DNA of 64,000 bases, taken from positions 2,996,444 to 3,060,443 of the forward strand of contig JAJVDF010000044.1 of the NCBI GenBank assembly GCA_022410635.1, read 5' to 3'. Below are positions 25,641 through 37,490 of this stretch, piece by piece. How positions within the stretch are numbered: position 1 is the stretch's first letter; each line of letters opens with the position of its first letter. The position numbers and the translations under genes were made by a program. The notes beneath the pieces were generated by a model, which saw only the letters and a program-made list of their open reading frames with translations, was not told the DNA's origin and made no database searches. This DNA is from Tretioscincus oriximinensis (Eukaryota; Chordata; Lepidosauria; Squamata; Gymnophthalmidae).

Positions 25641-26674
25641 TATGTAAGGAATGATAAGGTTACCATAAAAAAAATGAGTTACAGTATTCCCCTAATAACA
25701 TTGCTTGCTCCAGTTGTTTTGAAACCGATAGCTAACTCTTTCAACATAGGAAGTACATTACACTTCGGAAAAGAAATGGATCACTGAAGAGGAAGGCAAG
25801 CAGCAGGCAATCAATTTGCAACCCCTACAATAACTCACAACGTTTCTTCCTTTTCCTTCAAATGGAACTTTTGTAGCTCTGTATGAAGGTAAATTAGACT
25901 TGCCTTCAAAAATATATATTTTGAAGAGAAACATGACTGTTTTTTGGCAATGTAAATACTGAATGCAGCTCAACATACCACATAATCTGGTCTATGGCAG
26001 CAATAAACCCAACATTTCCTGTTTGACCAATGGTTATCCAAAACATCAATATTTCAACTAAGCTTAAGACAACAACAGAATCTTAGTCAGTTTTACTCGT
26101 AAACAATATTACAATTTTTATTTACATTCTGCATCCAAATGTCAATGGTAGTAAAAGTCTGTCAAGTTTGTAATCCAAAATATTAGAATACCACATACCT
26201 CTGTATGCTACAAAGATGAACTTGTATCACAATCAGAGAAGAGATTTTTTAAAGGAGTTTTGTTGTCTTAAATAGTTTTATAAGCAACAGTTAATATTTT
26301 CACTGGTACTGGTGTTCTACTGTTGAACTGCTGCCACAAGAGAAGCTTATTCTTTTTCATTCCTACACAATTATACATGAGTTTCAAAAATCCACATAGA
26401 TTCTTCTACTTCAAATAGTGTTATGCAACTCTTGAAATCCGCTACAGCTTGATACTTACTCTTAATTCAGTGGGTATGTAATAACTCAAAGCTCATTAAA
26501 AAGTTCAGCTAACTCAGCAAAATAATGGTCTCAGAGAGCATTACCAACAGCCCAAATATACCTTCAATTATATTTAAGAGAGTCTGTTTACATTAAAACC
26601 ATGATTTTACTGCTTGCCTTCAGACTCGAAGGTACCCTTTTAAAGAACACATCACACCCACTTTGGTTACTCAC

Positions 26675-26878
26675 ATTTCCCATGTACTCGGAAAGCAGAT
26701 CTTGTAAGGCCTGTCGCACTGCATTACACTCTGCAACAATTCGTTCCCGACGGTCATCACGAGTGCAGGATGAATCAGCCATAAGGGCTGCACCACTAAT
26801 GATACTTTCCAGGCGCTCTTCCAGAGAAGGCCGAAAACGCTCCTCACTGAAGTTCAAAGGATCCACAATAATTTGTTT
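26675..26878 (-). CDS. CTNNA1: CTNNA1 exon 7
   Basis: This exon is 204 nt, residues 286-353, from KQIIVDPLNFSEERFRPSL to LQDLLSEYMGN. The acceptor is GGCAG and the donor GTGAGT. The block RPSLEERLESIISGAALMAD is essentially invariant across alpha-catenins. The exon reaches the start of the vinculin-binding region. The intron that follows, about 24.2 kb long, contains LRRTM2 on the other strand. Confidence 0.94.
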
Positions 26879-27879
26879 CTGCCAGAAAAAGTTTGCAAAT
26901 TCTCTGTAAGTGACCCAGTATTTGGGATCAATTGGAAGACATTTAAAACGGCTGGGGAGTATTGCTTATAAATCTGACAAGCTTGAAATAGGGATATTTA
27001 TATCAGCTAAATTAATCAGAATTAAGCAGTTCCATCTGATGGTCTAAAATAACAGTAGAGATTTAATCTGTTGGATTCTATCTTCTTTAGACTAGAAGAA
27101 ACAGAGCAGTACTTCACATTAATGCCTTCAGGCAAATGAGACTTCTGAACAGAGCATGGAAAAATTAGTTTAAACCAAGTCAAAGCTGGATCTGAGATTC
27201 TGCCATAGTCTTTTCAGAGAGCCACATTAGCATGTTAAAAATTGACTTTAGAAGAAATGTTGCAACTTGTCAATTCCAGAACACTTCAGATGTTTCAGTA
27301 GAAAATTAAACCAGTTCCTGTACTTTCGCTGGGTTAAAATTACAATGAATCCGGTCTTCTTTGTTAGAAACTGTAAGCAACAAACTCATCCAAGTAAACT
27401 GGGAGCTCAGAGCTTGGAGACATTGTAAAAATATGAAATTAACCTAGACCAAATAAATCACAGGCCCATTTTTTAACATCATAAGATCACAAACAAATAT
27501 AATTAGTCATTTCCACTCCTTTTTGTTTGATGTTAAGCAGTGAAATTGGTCACAAGCCTCCAAAACGTTTCTCTAAAACAGTTTCAACAGACAAGAATAG
27601 ATTAACAAAAACAAAATCTCTTTCTGAACAAGAGAGAACAAGAGAGAACTTGTTTTCAGATGTTACTTATTTATTCCACTACAGATGGATATTCTGAAAC
27701 AAAACTCTTCAAATATAGCTTTATTCAAGAATATGTAAATCTAGCAGAATAGGTAAGTGATGTCAATGATGCAGTCCAAGTCTTTAGTATACTTGATGGT
27801 CTAGTATATTGGTGACAGCAGAATCACATTTGCAATTAACAAAACTTTAAAAAGTAGGCTTTATTATGTGATATAGACA

Positions 27880-27965
27880 GGGTCTGCCATAGCCTACACT
27901 AACTTGTGGATGGCAGGTCCCCCTATCATGATTTATCCACAATTAGGGCCCAGTACAGAAAGGGC
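27880..27965 (+). repeat. Interspersed repeat sharing an arm with the 54-kb hairpin
   Basis: The segment GGTCTGCCATAGCCTACACT followed by CTTGTGGATGG matches one arm of the hairpin at 54005-54076 and the segment at 46246-46275. The class of element is not recognised. Confidence 0.5.
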
Positions 27966-28025
27966 CACAGTATTCACAGTAATAAAAAACCACGTGGAAG
28001 AGTTTGATATTCTGAGGTATAACAA

Positions 28026-28101
28026 CCAATGACAGGGCTCGGAACTCTGGCAGCTTCAAGAGACCAATGATAGGGCTCGGAATTTTGGCAGCCTCCAGAG
28101 A
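28026..28101 (+). repeat. 38-bp tandem duplication
   Basis: Two adjacent 38-base units (28026-28063 and 28064-28101) both begin CCAATGA and contain AGGGCTCGGAA. They differ at only a few positions. Confidence 0.9.
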
Positions 28102-28104
28102 CTA

Positions 28105-28200
28105 TTGTTGGAAATTGGCTAAGAGACTGAAAACAGATGTAATAAATGGACAGTTCTCTGTGTGGAAAGATACAAGAAGTGGAATACTCAGTACTGGGAG
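28105..28200 (+). mobile_element. CR1 reverse-transcriptase fragment
   Basis: The stretch GGAAATTGGCTAAGAGACTG then AAATGGACAGTTCTCTG matches, base for base with few changes, the CR1 segment encoding GNWLKDRKQ...INGQFSE seen in the 62.3-kb copy. It is on the plus strand and too short to code. Confidence 0.75.
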
Positions 28201-28365
28201 GGAAAGGAAGGAAATAAAAAAAGAACAAAGGAAGGAATGGATGGAAGATGGAAGGGAAGGAAAGAAAAGAAAGAAGGAAAAATAAAGAAAAGAAAGGAGG
28301 AGGAAAGGAAAATAGGAAGAAGGAATGAAACAAAGAAGCAGCAAGTGAAAGGGAGGGAGTGGGTG
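28190..28365 (+). repeat. Long polypurine (GGAA-rich) tract
   Basis: About 175 bases are almost entirely A and G, with GGAA and GAAA repeats. Antisense frames here give Phe/Ser/Leu-rich peptides of no significance. In the CTNNA1 pre-mRNA the tract is a polypyrimidine stretch starting about 70 bases after the exon 6 donor. Confidence 0.9.
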
Positions 28366-28433
28366 AGAACCTATTGTATTACTGTAACAAAATGGGCTAA
28401 TTCCACTAGGTTTGCACAAAATGCAATACTTAC

Positions 28434-28700
28434 ATCAAAGTTGTTCAGTGCATAAGCCAACTCTCCACCACCACCCTGTTGTTGAACAGAATCCTCAGAA
28501 GCAGTTGCTTGAGCCGCATTGGAGATTCCAGTAACTGCCTGCTGCAACTGTTTGTAGATCAAGTCTCTGTTGGCTTTGTATGCAGCAACATCTGGATGCT
28601 GTAGACATGCTTGAGAAGCAGTGTAAAGTATTGGGATGTTTTTCTGAAGAATCCCTCTGGCTGCAGCCATCTGATCACGATGACCAATATCTTTTAATTC
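28434..28700 (-). CDS. CTNNA1: CTNNA1 exon 6
   Basis: This exon is 267 nt, residues 197-285, from ELKDIGHRDQMAAARGILQK to GGGGELAYALNNFD. The acceptor is ATTCAG and the donor GTAAGT. It contains the Gln/Gly-rich linker (SVQQQGGGG), which varies between species and is one glycine shorter than the human run as I recall it. About 70 bases past the donor the pre-mRNA runs into a long pyrimidine tract (28190-28365). Confidence 0.93.
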
Positions 28701-30730
28701 CTGAATAGGACCATGATTTGCTTAGAAAAAATATAGTTTTGTACTTGTACCCTATTGTAAATGAAGTCAATATTGTACTATGCTATTTTTTATCCTTAAA
28801 AAAATTCAACACAGAAAAATCAAGAGGCACAGTAAACTGCAATTGTTCCAAAACACAATCGTGCTCCAATTACAGACTCCTGAATGCAGCTTTCAACAAA
28901 ATGTACTTTTTTAGAAAAAAGAACTGATTAGCTGAACTAAGAGATAAGGTTTCTTTCTCGGTCAGCCTTCTTATTCACTTGTGTCTTCACATCTTGATAA
29001 TAAATGTGTCTTTATATTCAACATTGAGAGAACCTCTCAGACCAGCAAACTTGAAATGTAGTATTGTTTATCTGATATAATTTGGGTTGGTTTTGTATAT
29101 TTAGCTCCCATTCGTCTGCATTTTAAGGGTTAATTATTTCAGCTTGTGAAGAGGAATGAATAAAGTGGATTAAAAAACTCTTTTGCCTTCCACTTGTATC
29201 TCATTGTCTTAAAACAACCAGATGCTAGAGCTTGCACTTTCTCTCCCATCTCCTTGTGCACTCAGGGTGCAATACCATTTTCAGTGCACAGTGTGATTCT
29301 ATTTATCAAACCATTTATATACGAAAGAAGAACAGATTCATACTGCATATCAACCTAAAATTCTGTGAACAATTGGTCCACTTACACGTAGAATACAACC
29401 GAGAACAACACTGCTCTTGGCAGATGGGCAGCAATTTCTGCAAGTTGGGCATGCCAAATATGCATAAAATCTTGCTTCCCAAACCTGCCACTGTGCATTA
29501 CATAGGCACTTTTCTCCCAAATTAAATTACTCACATGAATTGACTGTCTACTTGAGCAACTGCTCTCACAAACTGGAAACAACTGATATATTATGAATAA
29601 TTTCCAAATTTATACTACCAGGGATCTCTCTTCAATACACACAACCTCTTTTATGTTCCATTTTAGAAATATTTTTGCATCCAAATGTAGGGCTTTCAAA
29701 ATACTAAATGGAAACTCTTCATGCAAATTTCATCCTAAATGTACCCAACTAAGCAAAAAGCAAGTTATTTACTAGTCCATATCCTATTTTTCCCCACTCA
29801 AAATGTGTAATCATTCTGGAATCAATGTATTTTATATTTTACATCTGTGTCCTTGTTCAGTCTTGCCATTTTAACATTTCTGAAAATGATGTCCTCAAAC
29901 TGTGCTTGATTCTTACCAGCTATATGTTCAACTGAGAACAAGTGTGTAATATTTTGACAATGCAGAAATCATTTGTCATTGTGTTTTTCTAGGATTTAGT
30001 TTATAGAACTTGCATTTCATGGTGGGCAGAGACTAACTCAGTCTAGCCTTGTTTCAGTACTATTACTTTGTAATGCCTTGATTTCTTATAATCTGGAGAT
30101 TCCCAGAAGGCTTGTTCATAAAGATCAGATTATTCTTACTACTAAGATAACTTATTATTGCACCCACTGAGATAGAAAGCAGTAGGACGCTTTTTATAAG
30201 TTTGAGTTATATAAATCAAAACTACTACATGCAGAGAGATTTGAGCTTCCCAAAGTCCCCAGACAAAAGCACAGTGAGAAACAAACAATCATTAAACATG
30301 ATTATATAAAATGTGCGTGTTCAGTGGTATTGCTACACTGAGGCAAGCCTTTTTTTGTCATCAGAAAGACAAAGCAATCAACTCCTGCCTGTAAATCTGC
30401 TCTAGAGTGCCCTCAATCATCTACAGCAAAATTAGGAAGGTCACATTAAAAAGAATTGCATATTGCAGTGACTGGCATCCCTCAGCAGCAAAAGGGTCGT
30501 ATTCAGCATTACTGAATACAATCCTGTAACATCCAAAACAAAGTAATTTGATAAACAGATCAATTTAATATCTTGATCATGCCTTCTTTATTTTCCTTTT
30601 CTCCTTCCCACTGCCTGAGATACTATTCAATACTTTATTATTAGGAGTCTTTTATTTCAAAAATAAGATGCCATGTCAGAGTACAGAGTGGTTCTCTCTT
30701 TCTTCAAAAGGAAACAAAAAGTTACTATAC
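28701..30730 (-). other. CTNNA1: CTNNA1 intron 5
   Basis: A 2.0-kb AT-rich intron in which I recognise no repeat or gene. Confidence 0.8.
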
Positions 30731-30850
30731 CTGTTGTCTCTTTCCTGCCATTATGTTGAGCCTATCGACTTCTGGTTTAAGAGCTTTATACTGTATTCCC
30801 AAGTCTTGCTCAGTACCTGCATTTCTTAGTTTCAGGATGCCTTCTTCAAC
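30731..30850 (-). CDS. CTNNA1: CTNNA1 exon 5
   Basis: This exon is 120 nt, phase 0 to phase 0, residues 157-196 (VEEGILKLRNAGTEQDLG ... IMAGKRQQ). The acceptor is TTTTAG and the donor GTATAG. The sequence matches alpha-E-catenin better than the alpha-N or alpha-T paralogues, so it helps assign the gene. Confidence 0.93.
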
Positions 30851-31594
30851 CTAAAAGATTGAACAAAGTGTTGGAGAGTACTTGTAAAATTTAGTACGGA
30901 TTCTAAAAAAGTTGTACCACTTATTTCGAAGAGAAATGTACATGCAACAAAAGACCTGCTATAGCATTCTTTTCCCCTCCAAAAGCCATGTTAAATTGAT
31001 GTCAAAGTAATTTATCTGTCTTAACAGCATATCGCTACAGGGTGGGTTTACACAGGAAGACTGCTAATGTGTCAAGTTCAAAATAAAGACTTTAATGAGG
31101 ACTAATCAAATTGTTCTGGTCAAACAGTTCAGTTAGCAAAAAACATCCATCAGCCAAGAGATGCAGCATACGATATCCTGGAGGAATATAAAAGCAGACC
31201 TGCTATTATTAGGCTAGTGGACTATCTAGTTCAGCAATCAATTTCCACAAGCAAGCAGCTACTGAAAGGAATGACACGAGAAATGGCAAAAGNTCTATCG
31301 GAGTGCAGGGTAACAAATCAGCCAACTATTTCAGTCGAGAGAATGGCCAATGGGAAAAACTGAGCCAGCTTCAAGAGAACTCCACTGAGCTCTCTCTGGC
31401 TAAGAATGCTTTTCAGACAAAACAAATCAGATTACATGTTTTTCGTAACATTTCTACACACAGTTACAATACTGTGAGCATTGTGACCCCAAGAAGAAGC
31501 ATCTGATATTAGGCCTCAGAATTCTTTCATACACACTTCTGCGTTCAGAGAAAAGTCACACAAGCATAAGCCNCATGGCCTAGTGGTTGCAGAC

Positions 31595-32085
31595 ATAACA
31601 ATCAAAGTTTATCAGAAACTGTTCTTGGAATCAGAGTGTCCTTACAGCAGTAAGTTAAGAAGGCTGCCACATGGCTAATCTTGAACCCATATATTTCTAC
31701 AAATAAACAAATCCTCTCCATTCCATCCCCTTCTACTGTCAGGTATTTTGAATGCTTTTTAACTTCAGGAGAACCCTTCCCCAAAGTCTCTTTCATCAAT
31801 TTTGCTGGAAGGCCTTTTTTGGAGTTCCACCTCCTTCTGATTAGCTTTGGATTAGCTTCCCAATGGAGATACGCCAGGTGCCAACTCTTGATGGTTTTTG
31901 GCACTTGGTTATAACCTACCTGTACCCCTGAGCCTTTGACTCCTAACTGTAGTCCTACCAGTCAGGCAGGGACGGAGGGATGTTGGTAACTATTTTTTCA
32001 CTATATTTTATCTTTTGTTGCAATTTGTTCTGAATCCCTTGGGTAAAGCATGGAATATAAATCTTCTAAATAAATAATAAATGTA
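31595..32085 (+). mobile_element. L2-type LINE 3' portion
   Basis: The decayed C-terminal region (GGAGATACGCCAGGTGCCAA) precedes a 3' terminus with GCATGGAATATAAATCTTC and an AATAAATAATAAAT tail. Confidence 0.55.
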
Positions 32086-32184
32086 AAGCCTACAGTATTT
32101 GAAGTAATGCTGTGGCTTTTAATAATGAACATAAAATTATAAAGGAGAAAATATAAGGCTCACTTTTTGCTGAACCAAATCGCC

Positions 32185-32320
32185 CTTTTCCTATCAGGCA
32201 CCGTTATTATTTTCCACTATCCTATTATAATTGTTTTTATGATTTTTCTATTGTGATTTGCCTTGAGACTTTTGTGTTTAGGGCAGTATACAAATGCAAA
32301 TAAGTAAATAAATATAGGTG
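32185..32320 (+). mobile_element. L2-type 3' tail
   Basis: A terminal motif TTGCCTTGAGACTTTTGTG, then GGGCAGTATACAAATGCAAA and TAAGTAAATAAATA. Only the tail is present. Confidence 0.55.
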
Positions 32321-32455
32321 TTAGGTTCAAAAAAGTGCATTCAAAAACAACTTTAAATTAGCCAATTTCAGTTTTAGATATGACAGTCTCTACGTTTATA
32401 GATATACATATCACGTGTTTTTTTTNAAATAATTTATAGATGAATTGCTACTTAC

Positions 32456-32622
32456 AACTTTAAGTTGGACAAGCAGCTTGTAAACGTCCGCCATATCGGC
32501 CAAAATAAGAAGCCGGGTAACTGCTGACAAAAGGGCACGAGCTGCTCTCACCATGTTCCCTCGTTTCACAGAAGAACATGGGTCATCAGCAAATTCTCCA
32601 GAGGCACTCTTCATCAAGTCTC
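32456..32622 (-). CDS. CTNNA1: CTNNA1 exon 4
   Basis: This exon completes codon 101 and encodes residues through 156 (GDLMKSASGEFADDPCSSVK ... LLVQLKV). The acceptor is TAG and the donor GTAAG. The GEFADDPCSSVKRG and LLILADMADVYKLL blocks are near-invariant in alpha-catenins and belong to the beta-catenin-binding helices. A single unresolved base in the adjacent intron at 32426 does not affect the exon. Confidence 0.93.
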
Positions 32623-33802
32623 CTATGTAGATAAATGTAGAAGAACATGGCTACATTCTTTTGCAGAGCCTCTGCCACTTGACAAATGCTGTGCACTTCT
32701 TACAAACCAAAGTAATGAAATCAGGCGTGGTAATTAAATTTAAGGATAGATTAGGAACAAGCACGGAAAGGAAAAAGCTTCTGCCTACTGCTGAAATACT
32801 AAGAATCCATTTAAGTTACTCGTATGACTAGCACCATTCTCAGAATACATATTTCTCTGTAACTCTGATTCTTTTTCCAAAGGACAAAAGGTAGAGACAT
32901 TATTTGCAGTTAAAAGTCAGTTTCAGGCCTGTCAAATTCTATATCACGGTGTTCAAACTAAAAATGGATCAAGGAAATATGGAGAAGACAGAGTGGTTCA
33001 CAGAATACCANTCAATAGTAGTCCCATCTTTAAACATAAGTGCGTACTGAAAGTTAGGTTCATTTTTGTACATCAGTAATTAGATGTACAGCCACTTCCT
33101 AAACTACTACCAGCCATGAAAAGAACTTGGGGTGGTTGGGGGGAAAGTAACATAGAAATGAAAGAACAGAGCACCAATAATTATATCCTAGGGCATTGAA
33201 AGCAGGCACAACGTTAAACATTATTGAGTGGAAAGTTTTGTCTGATCCATTCAGCTACCATGCAATGTGACACCTGTTTCACCATCATTTATCATTGGCA
33301 ATAAAAGTGGATCTTTAGTTTGTTCCTATACTGGTTTGGAAGAAGAAGAGGAAGAACTGGGTTTTTATACCCCGTTTTTCTCACCTGAAGGGACTCAAAG
33401 CAGCTTACAAGGGTATTTTTCACCCAAAGGTTTACATTCAATTTTCCCCACCAGGCTGTNGTGGTTCTCATTTATCTAGTTACAGTCAGTTGCAATTTCT
33501 TGCAATCTTTGCTTTCAAATAGCTGAACATGCTACAGCTACAGGCTAGTAGAAGATGCTCACCCCAATGACACAGGGCTTCAAAACCTGGTCTCTCAGAT
33601 GAGAGACTATCTCCTTAGCGACTGTGCTGTTCAAGCCTGGAAGGGGATCTGTGAACCAATTTATTGACTATCCCCAGTTGCCACAGGTATTAGAAGCTAA
33701 AACTGGCAAAAGGTATTAACTATCCTGGATTTTATCTGGTAATCCATAAGAACAGCATAGTTCCAGCTATTATGGTTATCGTCATCATATAATACAACAA
33801 AC
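32623..33802 (-). other. CTNNA1: CTNNA1 intron 3
   Basis: A 1.2-kb intron containing one SINE (33338-33625). Otherwise nothing recognised. Confidence 0.8.
33338..33625 (-). mobile_element. tRNA-derived SINE with (TTC)n tail
   Basis: Reverse-strand copy. It ends at the left with GAAGAAGAGGAAGAACTGGG (the TTC tail on the minus strand) and carries the GGGACTCAAAGCAGCTTACA body and the decayed tRNA-like head at the right. Confidence 0.8.
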
Positions 33803-33998
33803 CTTGTTTACGAACATCTTCCACAGCCGCCACCAACTCTTCTTTAAGGAACTGGCTCTCCTTTGCAATCTTGTCTCCCTTCTCCAGGAAGTTTTCTGTT
33901 GCCTGCTCAACTGAAGCTGCTAGAACATGTGCCTTTTTAGATCGACCCCGTTTTTTGTTGGAAGGACCCTTATTACTGGTATTAACTAGTGTTGTAAC
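33803..33998 (-). CDS. CTNNA1: CTNNA1 exon 3
   Basis: This exon encodes residues 36-100 plus the first base of codon 101 (VTTLVNTSNKGPSNKKRGRS ... EDVRKQ). It has a CAG acceptor at 33999-34001 and a GTTTGT donor at 33802. The 196-nt length combined with the 167-nt exon 4 keeps the frame. It holds the basic KKRGRSKK stretch and the start of the helical region that mediates homodimerisation or beta-catenin binding in the family. There is no internal stop. Confidence 0.93.
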
Positions 33999-34869
33999 CT
34001 GGAAAAAAATCATTACATACCACTACTGATTAAGTCGAACAGATTTTCAGAGCACAAGTCCCTGATTAGAATGACACCCAAGCTCTTTCTATGCATTCAG
34101 TTTTGTTTTGTTTTTAAATGACAAAATATATAGATTCCATTAAGAATGAATGTATTTTGGTAACGTTAACAGTAGATGAAAAATGGGGAAGAAACGCAGG
34201 GGAAATGGTTATGAAACGTTTTAGCCATTCTAGTCTTTTTGTTTTTATTCTTCCATTTTCAGATCTATTTTGCTCTCTAATTTCCCCAACTGTTCCTAGA
34301 ATACAGTAGTAACCTACTTTATAGGATCTATTTTTTAAAATATCCTTCCTCGTAATTGCCTTCTCTTCCTTGAAGCAATTTAATACTAATTTCCCCATCC
34401 CATTTTCATGCTGCTCCAGACTCATTTTCTTTCATACTTTCCAAATTAATTTCACCTTCCCCTATTACTGCATGACAACTTGTTCTCATGATTATTTTCA
34501 GTATTACAGACAGGTCAGCTTTGTACAGCCAACATATCTGCTTAATGCTACATATGATTTTTTTTGTCTTTTTAGCCCAAATTTCCACCCCTTTCCTAAG
34601 TAGCTCAGGGCAGCATTCATGCAATCATCCCCATTTTATTTCAAGAACTCAGCGACATACTTCATATTAACCAGAGAAGGTTACTTGCTCAAGGCCACCT
34701 AGTGTGAAAAATTACACTTCTTTATCAACTGTCTCCTCAGCTAAAGTTAGAAATGCAATATCCAATCTAAGATTTCCTACTGACCAAAGCCAACATACAT
34801 TTTAGTAAGCTGCAACTTAATTACTTTCACCATTTTTAAAAAAAACTTTGATATTCTTTGCTAATTACT

Positions 34870-35010
34870 TTTATAATTTATTTATTTATTTATATTTACA
34901 ACCCGCCCCACACCTGAAGATCTCAGTGTAAAAACAATATCCAAAAGTGGGGACAAAAATCAACATTCTCTTCAGCCAAAGGCCAGGTGAGAGGTGCACT
35001 AGGAAGCAAT
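34870..35010 (-). mobile_element. L2-type LINE 3' end
   Basis: Reverse-strand tail: TTTATTTATTTATATTTACA then CCTGAAGATCTCAGTGTAAA and CAGCCAAAGGCCAGGTGAGA, matching the 3' terminus of the L2 copy at 43990-44150. Confidence 0.65.
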
Positions 35011-36054
35011 CAGAAACCAACAACGTATATTACACCTTTTCTATGTCTCTACACAAAGAAAATGAACACAGCAATTGTTTCCATAATAAGGATCCAGAAT
35101 TTCAGATGTCCAAGAGCCTAAAGCCAGATATGACTTACTGAGCTACTTTTGTCTATTTGATATAAAGAAGTGGTTGCTCTCTTATGACGTTCTGTCATCC
35201 AGAAGCACACTTTGCAGGTTTAACTTTTTGAAATCTTTTAATGATGACTGAAGGCCATGTATGCCAACAGGGTTATAATCAGACTTCTTCCCCTCCTTTC
35301 TCTTGTATACTATGGTAATTACAGGCGCTGTATCCGGATCAAGCCAAATGCTAACAGAAGCTAATTTTAACCAAAATCTTGAAAGAAGTTAAATCCCCAT
35401 ATGGCAGGAGAGACTGCCTTTAACAAGGAAGTAAGTAAAGCTCCTGGGTACTCCTGAGCTTTGAAACATGGCAAAATGCAATGCTATTATGGATCAAGAA
35501 TTCAGCAGCTGCACTTAAAACAGACTGAAATCACTCTGGCAATTAACTAATTAAGCATTGTTAGCACAAATGAGATTTAGTTGTGATTAACTTCCTTTGG
35601 ATTATAATACTTCTAAGTCTATAACAGGAACAAAATAAAAATATTTTCTGCACTTGTCCTCATTTCAGATTATATTTTACCATAGTCTACACTTGTCTAT
35701 GGAGGATAGGCTTCTAACTTTAGGCTATAATCCAGGAAAAAAGCTCTGTACAGAAAGAAAAAGTTCTATTAACTAAATATAAATATATATATATTTCCTA
35801 CATCACTGTGTATGATTGATGAGAAAAGCTGTCTTGCATTCAATTTTCAAGAACATTTTCTGTGTTAGAAAAATATCGACATTAAACTTAACAGACAATC
35901 TTCTGCTTGTGTTCCACTTTAATTTTAATGCTTTTGAACAAAAATAAAAAATGTGAACCGAAGATCACATCCCAAATTCTCCACAGTAGCAATTATATCT
36001 TTCACTTTTCCAAGGCAGCCCACAACAGCCTATTAGTAATACAATCATATGCTG

Positions 36055-36310
36055 AAGAAGAAGAATCCATTTTTATATCCTGCTCTTTCCAGAGTGGCTT
36101 ACAAGGTTATTTTTCACCTGAAGACTTATACTTTTTCCGTCTTTACCACAACGGCGTGGTGGTACCCATTAATCTAATTGCAAAGTGCTTTNGAATAACT
36201 TGTTGGCTAAAGCTAAGACCAGTAGAAGGCGCTCACCCCTCTCCATGGCAGAGAACAGGCCTCTGGATTGAAAGACTATTTCTTAACCACTGCACCACCT
36301 TGTCTCCATC
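36055..36310 (-). mobile_element. tRNA-derived SINE with (TTC)n tail, full length
   Basis: Minus strand starts with a tRNA-like A-box region GGTGGTGCAGTGGTTAAGAA, continues through the shared body and ends in a TTC tail at 36055. This is the best-preserved copy of the family here. It sits directly beside CTNNA1 exon 2. Confidence 0.85.
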
Positions 36311-36377
36311 TCAATATTGTAGATACATCTCAATATTGTAGATTCAAACTATTACTAAATGATAATTTTATATTTAC

Positions 36378-36484
36378 CTGTGTAACAAGAGGTTCTAGCA
36401 ACCTTTCAACTGCCAGCGTCCTTATCTCCAAGCTTTTTGGATCCCATTTGAAGTTAACATTTCCTGCAGTGATGGTAGTCATTT
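36378..36484 (-). CDS. CTNNA1: CTNNA1 exon 2, start codon
   Basis: This first coding exon encodes residues 1-35, starting MTTITAGNVNFKWDPKS and ending EPLVTQ. The ATG is at 36482-36480 on the minus strand, only two bases after a strong acceptor (pyrimidine tract then CAG at 36485-36487). The donor GTAAA follows at 36377. The exon ends in phase 0. The first ten residues differ from mammalian alpha-E-catenin as I remember it, but the NFKWDPKSLEIRTL block is diagnostic of alpha-catenins. Almost the whole 5' UTR must lie in upstream exon(s). Confidence 0.93.
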
Positions 36485-37384
36485 CTGAAGAAAGAAAAGC
36501 AGCTAGTTATTTCACTATTACTGACATTCTCCACGTAGCACCAAAGTTTACTGTTTAACTGAGGTTTATTGCACTTAAATGAGACAAAAGATAAATGCTT
36601 CGTATGTAGGCTAGAGTTAATGATTCCTGAATGTAGTTTTATCCATATGAGTAGAAAAAACTATGCTTTTATTCACCCACCAACAGAAATCAGATCTGAT
36701 GGGTCACGATTTTCAGGTTCAATATTTATCTTTAATCTTCTAGCTACAANTTCACCTATTTTCCTCATTCTTTTTCTCCTCATAAGGCAACCACTGCAGT
36801 ATGATGGACTGTGCCAGTGTGATTGAACAACAAAAAGTTAGGCCAGTGTTTTCTAAACTTCAGTCATTTGAAAACTGTAAGGTTTTGTTTCTTCTAACCA
36901 CAGGGAACTTGAAAACTTATGTTACTTCAAATGTTTTAAGGACACCAGTGCTCCAAATGTTCCTTTTAAGTCACTAATCTTTTTAAAAAACAGCCAGCTA
37001 ATGCACCATTTAGTGTACCGAATGTTACACTGCATGAACATATTTGATTCTTTGGATTCTGCTTCAGATTTGATTCTTAGTGGCAAAATAGACTGATCGA
37101 TGCTGCATTGTTGGTATCAAAGAAGTATTTGCTTCTGTCTTAGGATGTTTTATTTTATTTTTAAATCCAGAAAAACAGTGTCTCATCCAACTATTTATCA
37201 TGACTAGCCCTGTTTAGCTTAGCTTCTGAACTCAGACAAGATTGGCTAGCAAAGACTACACTATTTTTGAAAAATATCATTTTTTAATATATCATTTTCC
37301 ATTGAAGTACAGTTGTGAAGAACGTGAATATAATTACTAAAGTCCAACAAAGAGGATTATAACACTTGGGAAGAGAAAGGTATG

Positions 37385-37490
37385 TGGTATGAACTTTCGT
37401 TGACACCGTTATTTCTTCATGCCGCCTACCTTGCTCCTGTTAGTCTCCCAAGTGCTACAAGCTTCCTCGCTGGACTTACTAAAGACATAA
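37385..37490. repeat. Fold-back repeat family, single arm
   Basis: Contains TTGCTCCTGTTAGTCTCCCA and AGTGCTACAAGCTTCCTCGC, the right arm of the family at 18.5 kb, without its partner arm. Confidence 0.6.

Larger units (their letters stand above)
2461..26674 (-). other. CTNNA1: CTNNA1 intron 7, host of LRRTM2
   Basis: This 24.2-kb intron holds LRRTM2 at about 8.9-11.3 kb on the plus strand. The rest is mostly AT-rich DNA without recognisable genes. It has scattered L2, CR1 and SINE fragments and fold-back repeats, listed separately. The stretches 9.0-12.1, 12.3-17.5 and 20.6-22.8 kb are notably poor in recognisable repeats. Confidence 0.8.
26879..28433 (-). other. CTNNA1: CTNNA1 intron 6
   Basis: A 1.55-kb intron. 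It contains a CCATAGCCTACACT-type repeat (27880-27965), a 38-bp tandem duplication, a CR1 reverse-transcriptase scrap, and a long purine tract, each listed separately. Confidence 0.85.
30851..32455 (-). other. CTNNA1: CTNNA1 intron 4
   Basis: A 1.6-kb intron. The part nearest exon 4 is occupied by two L2-type 3' ends on the plus strand (31595-32085 and 32185-32320). The rest is unremarkable. Confidence 0.8.
33999..36377 (-). other. CTNNA1: CTNNA1 intron 2
   Basis: A 2.4-kb intron. It holds an L2-type tail (34870-35010), a SINE ending about 70 bases before exon 2 (36055-36310), and possible MIR-like sequence near 34570-34710 (ACTTGCTCAAGGCCACCTAG). Otherwise it is AT-rich. Confidence 0.8.

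Noticed and set aside
27974..28333. 119-codon Phe/Ser/Leu-rich frame
   Set aside because: A translation of the pyrimidine strand of a simple purine tract.
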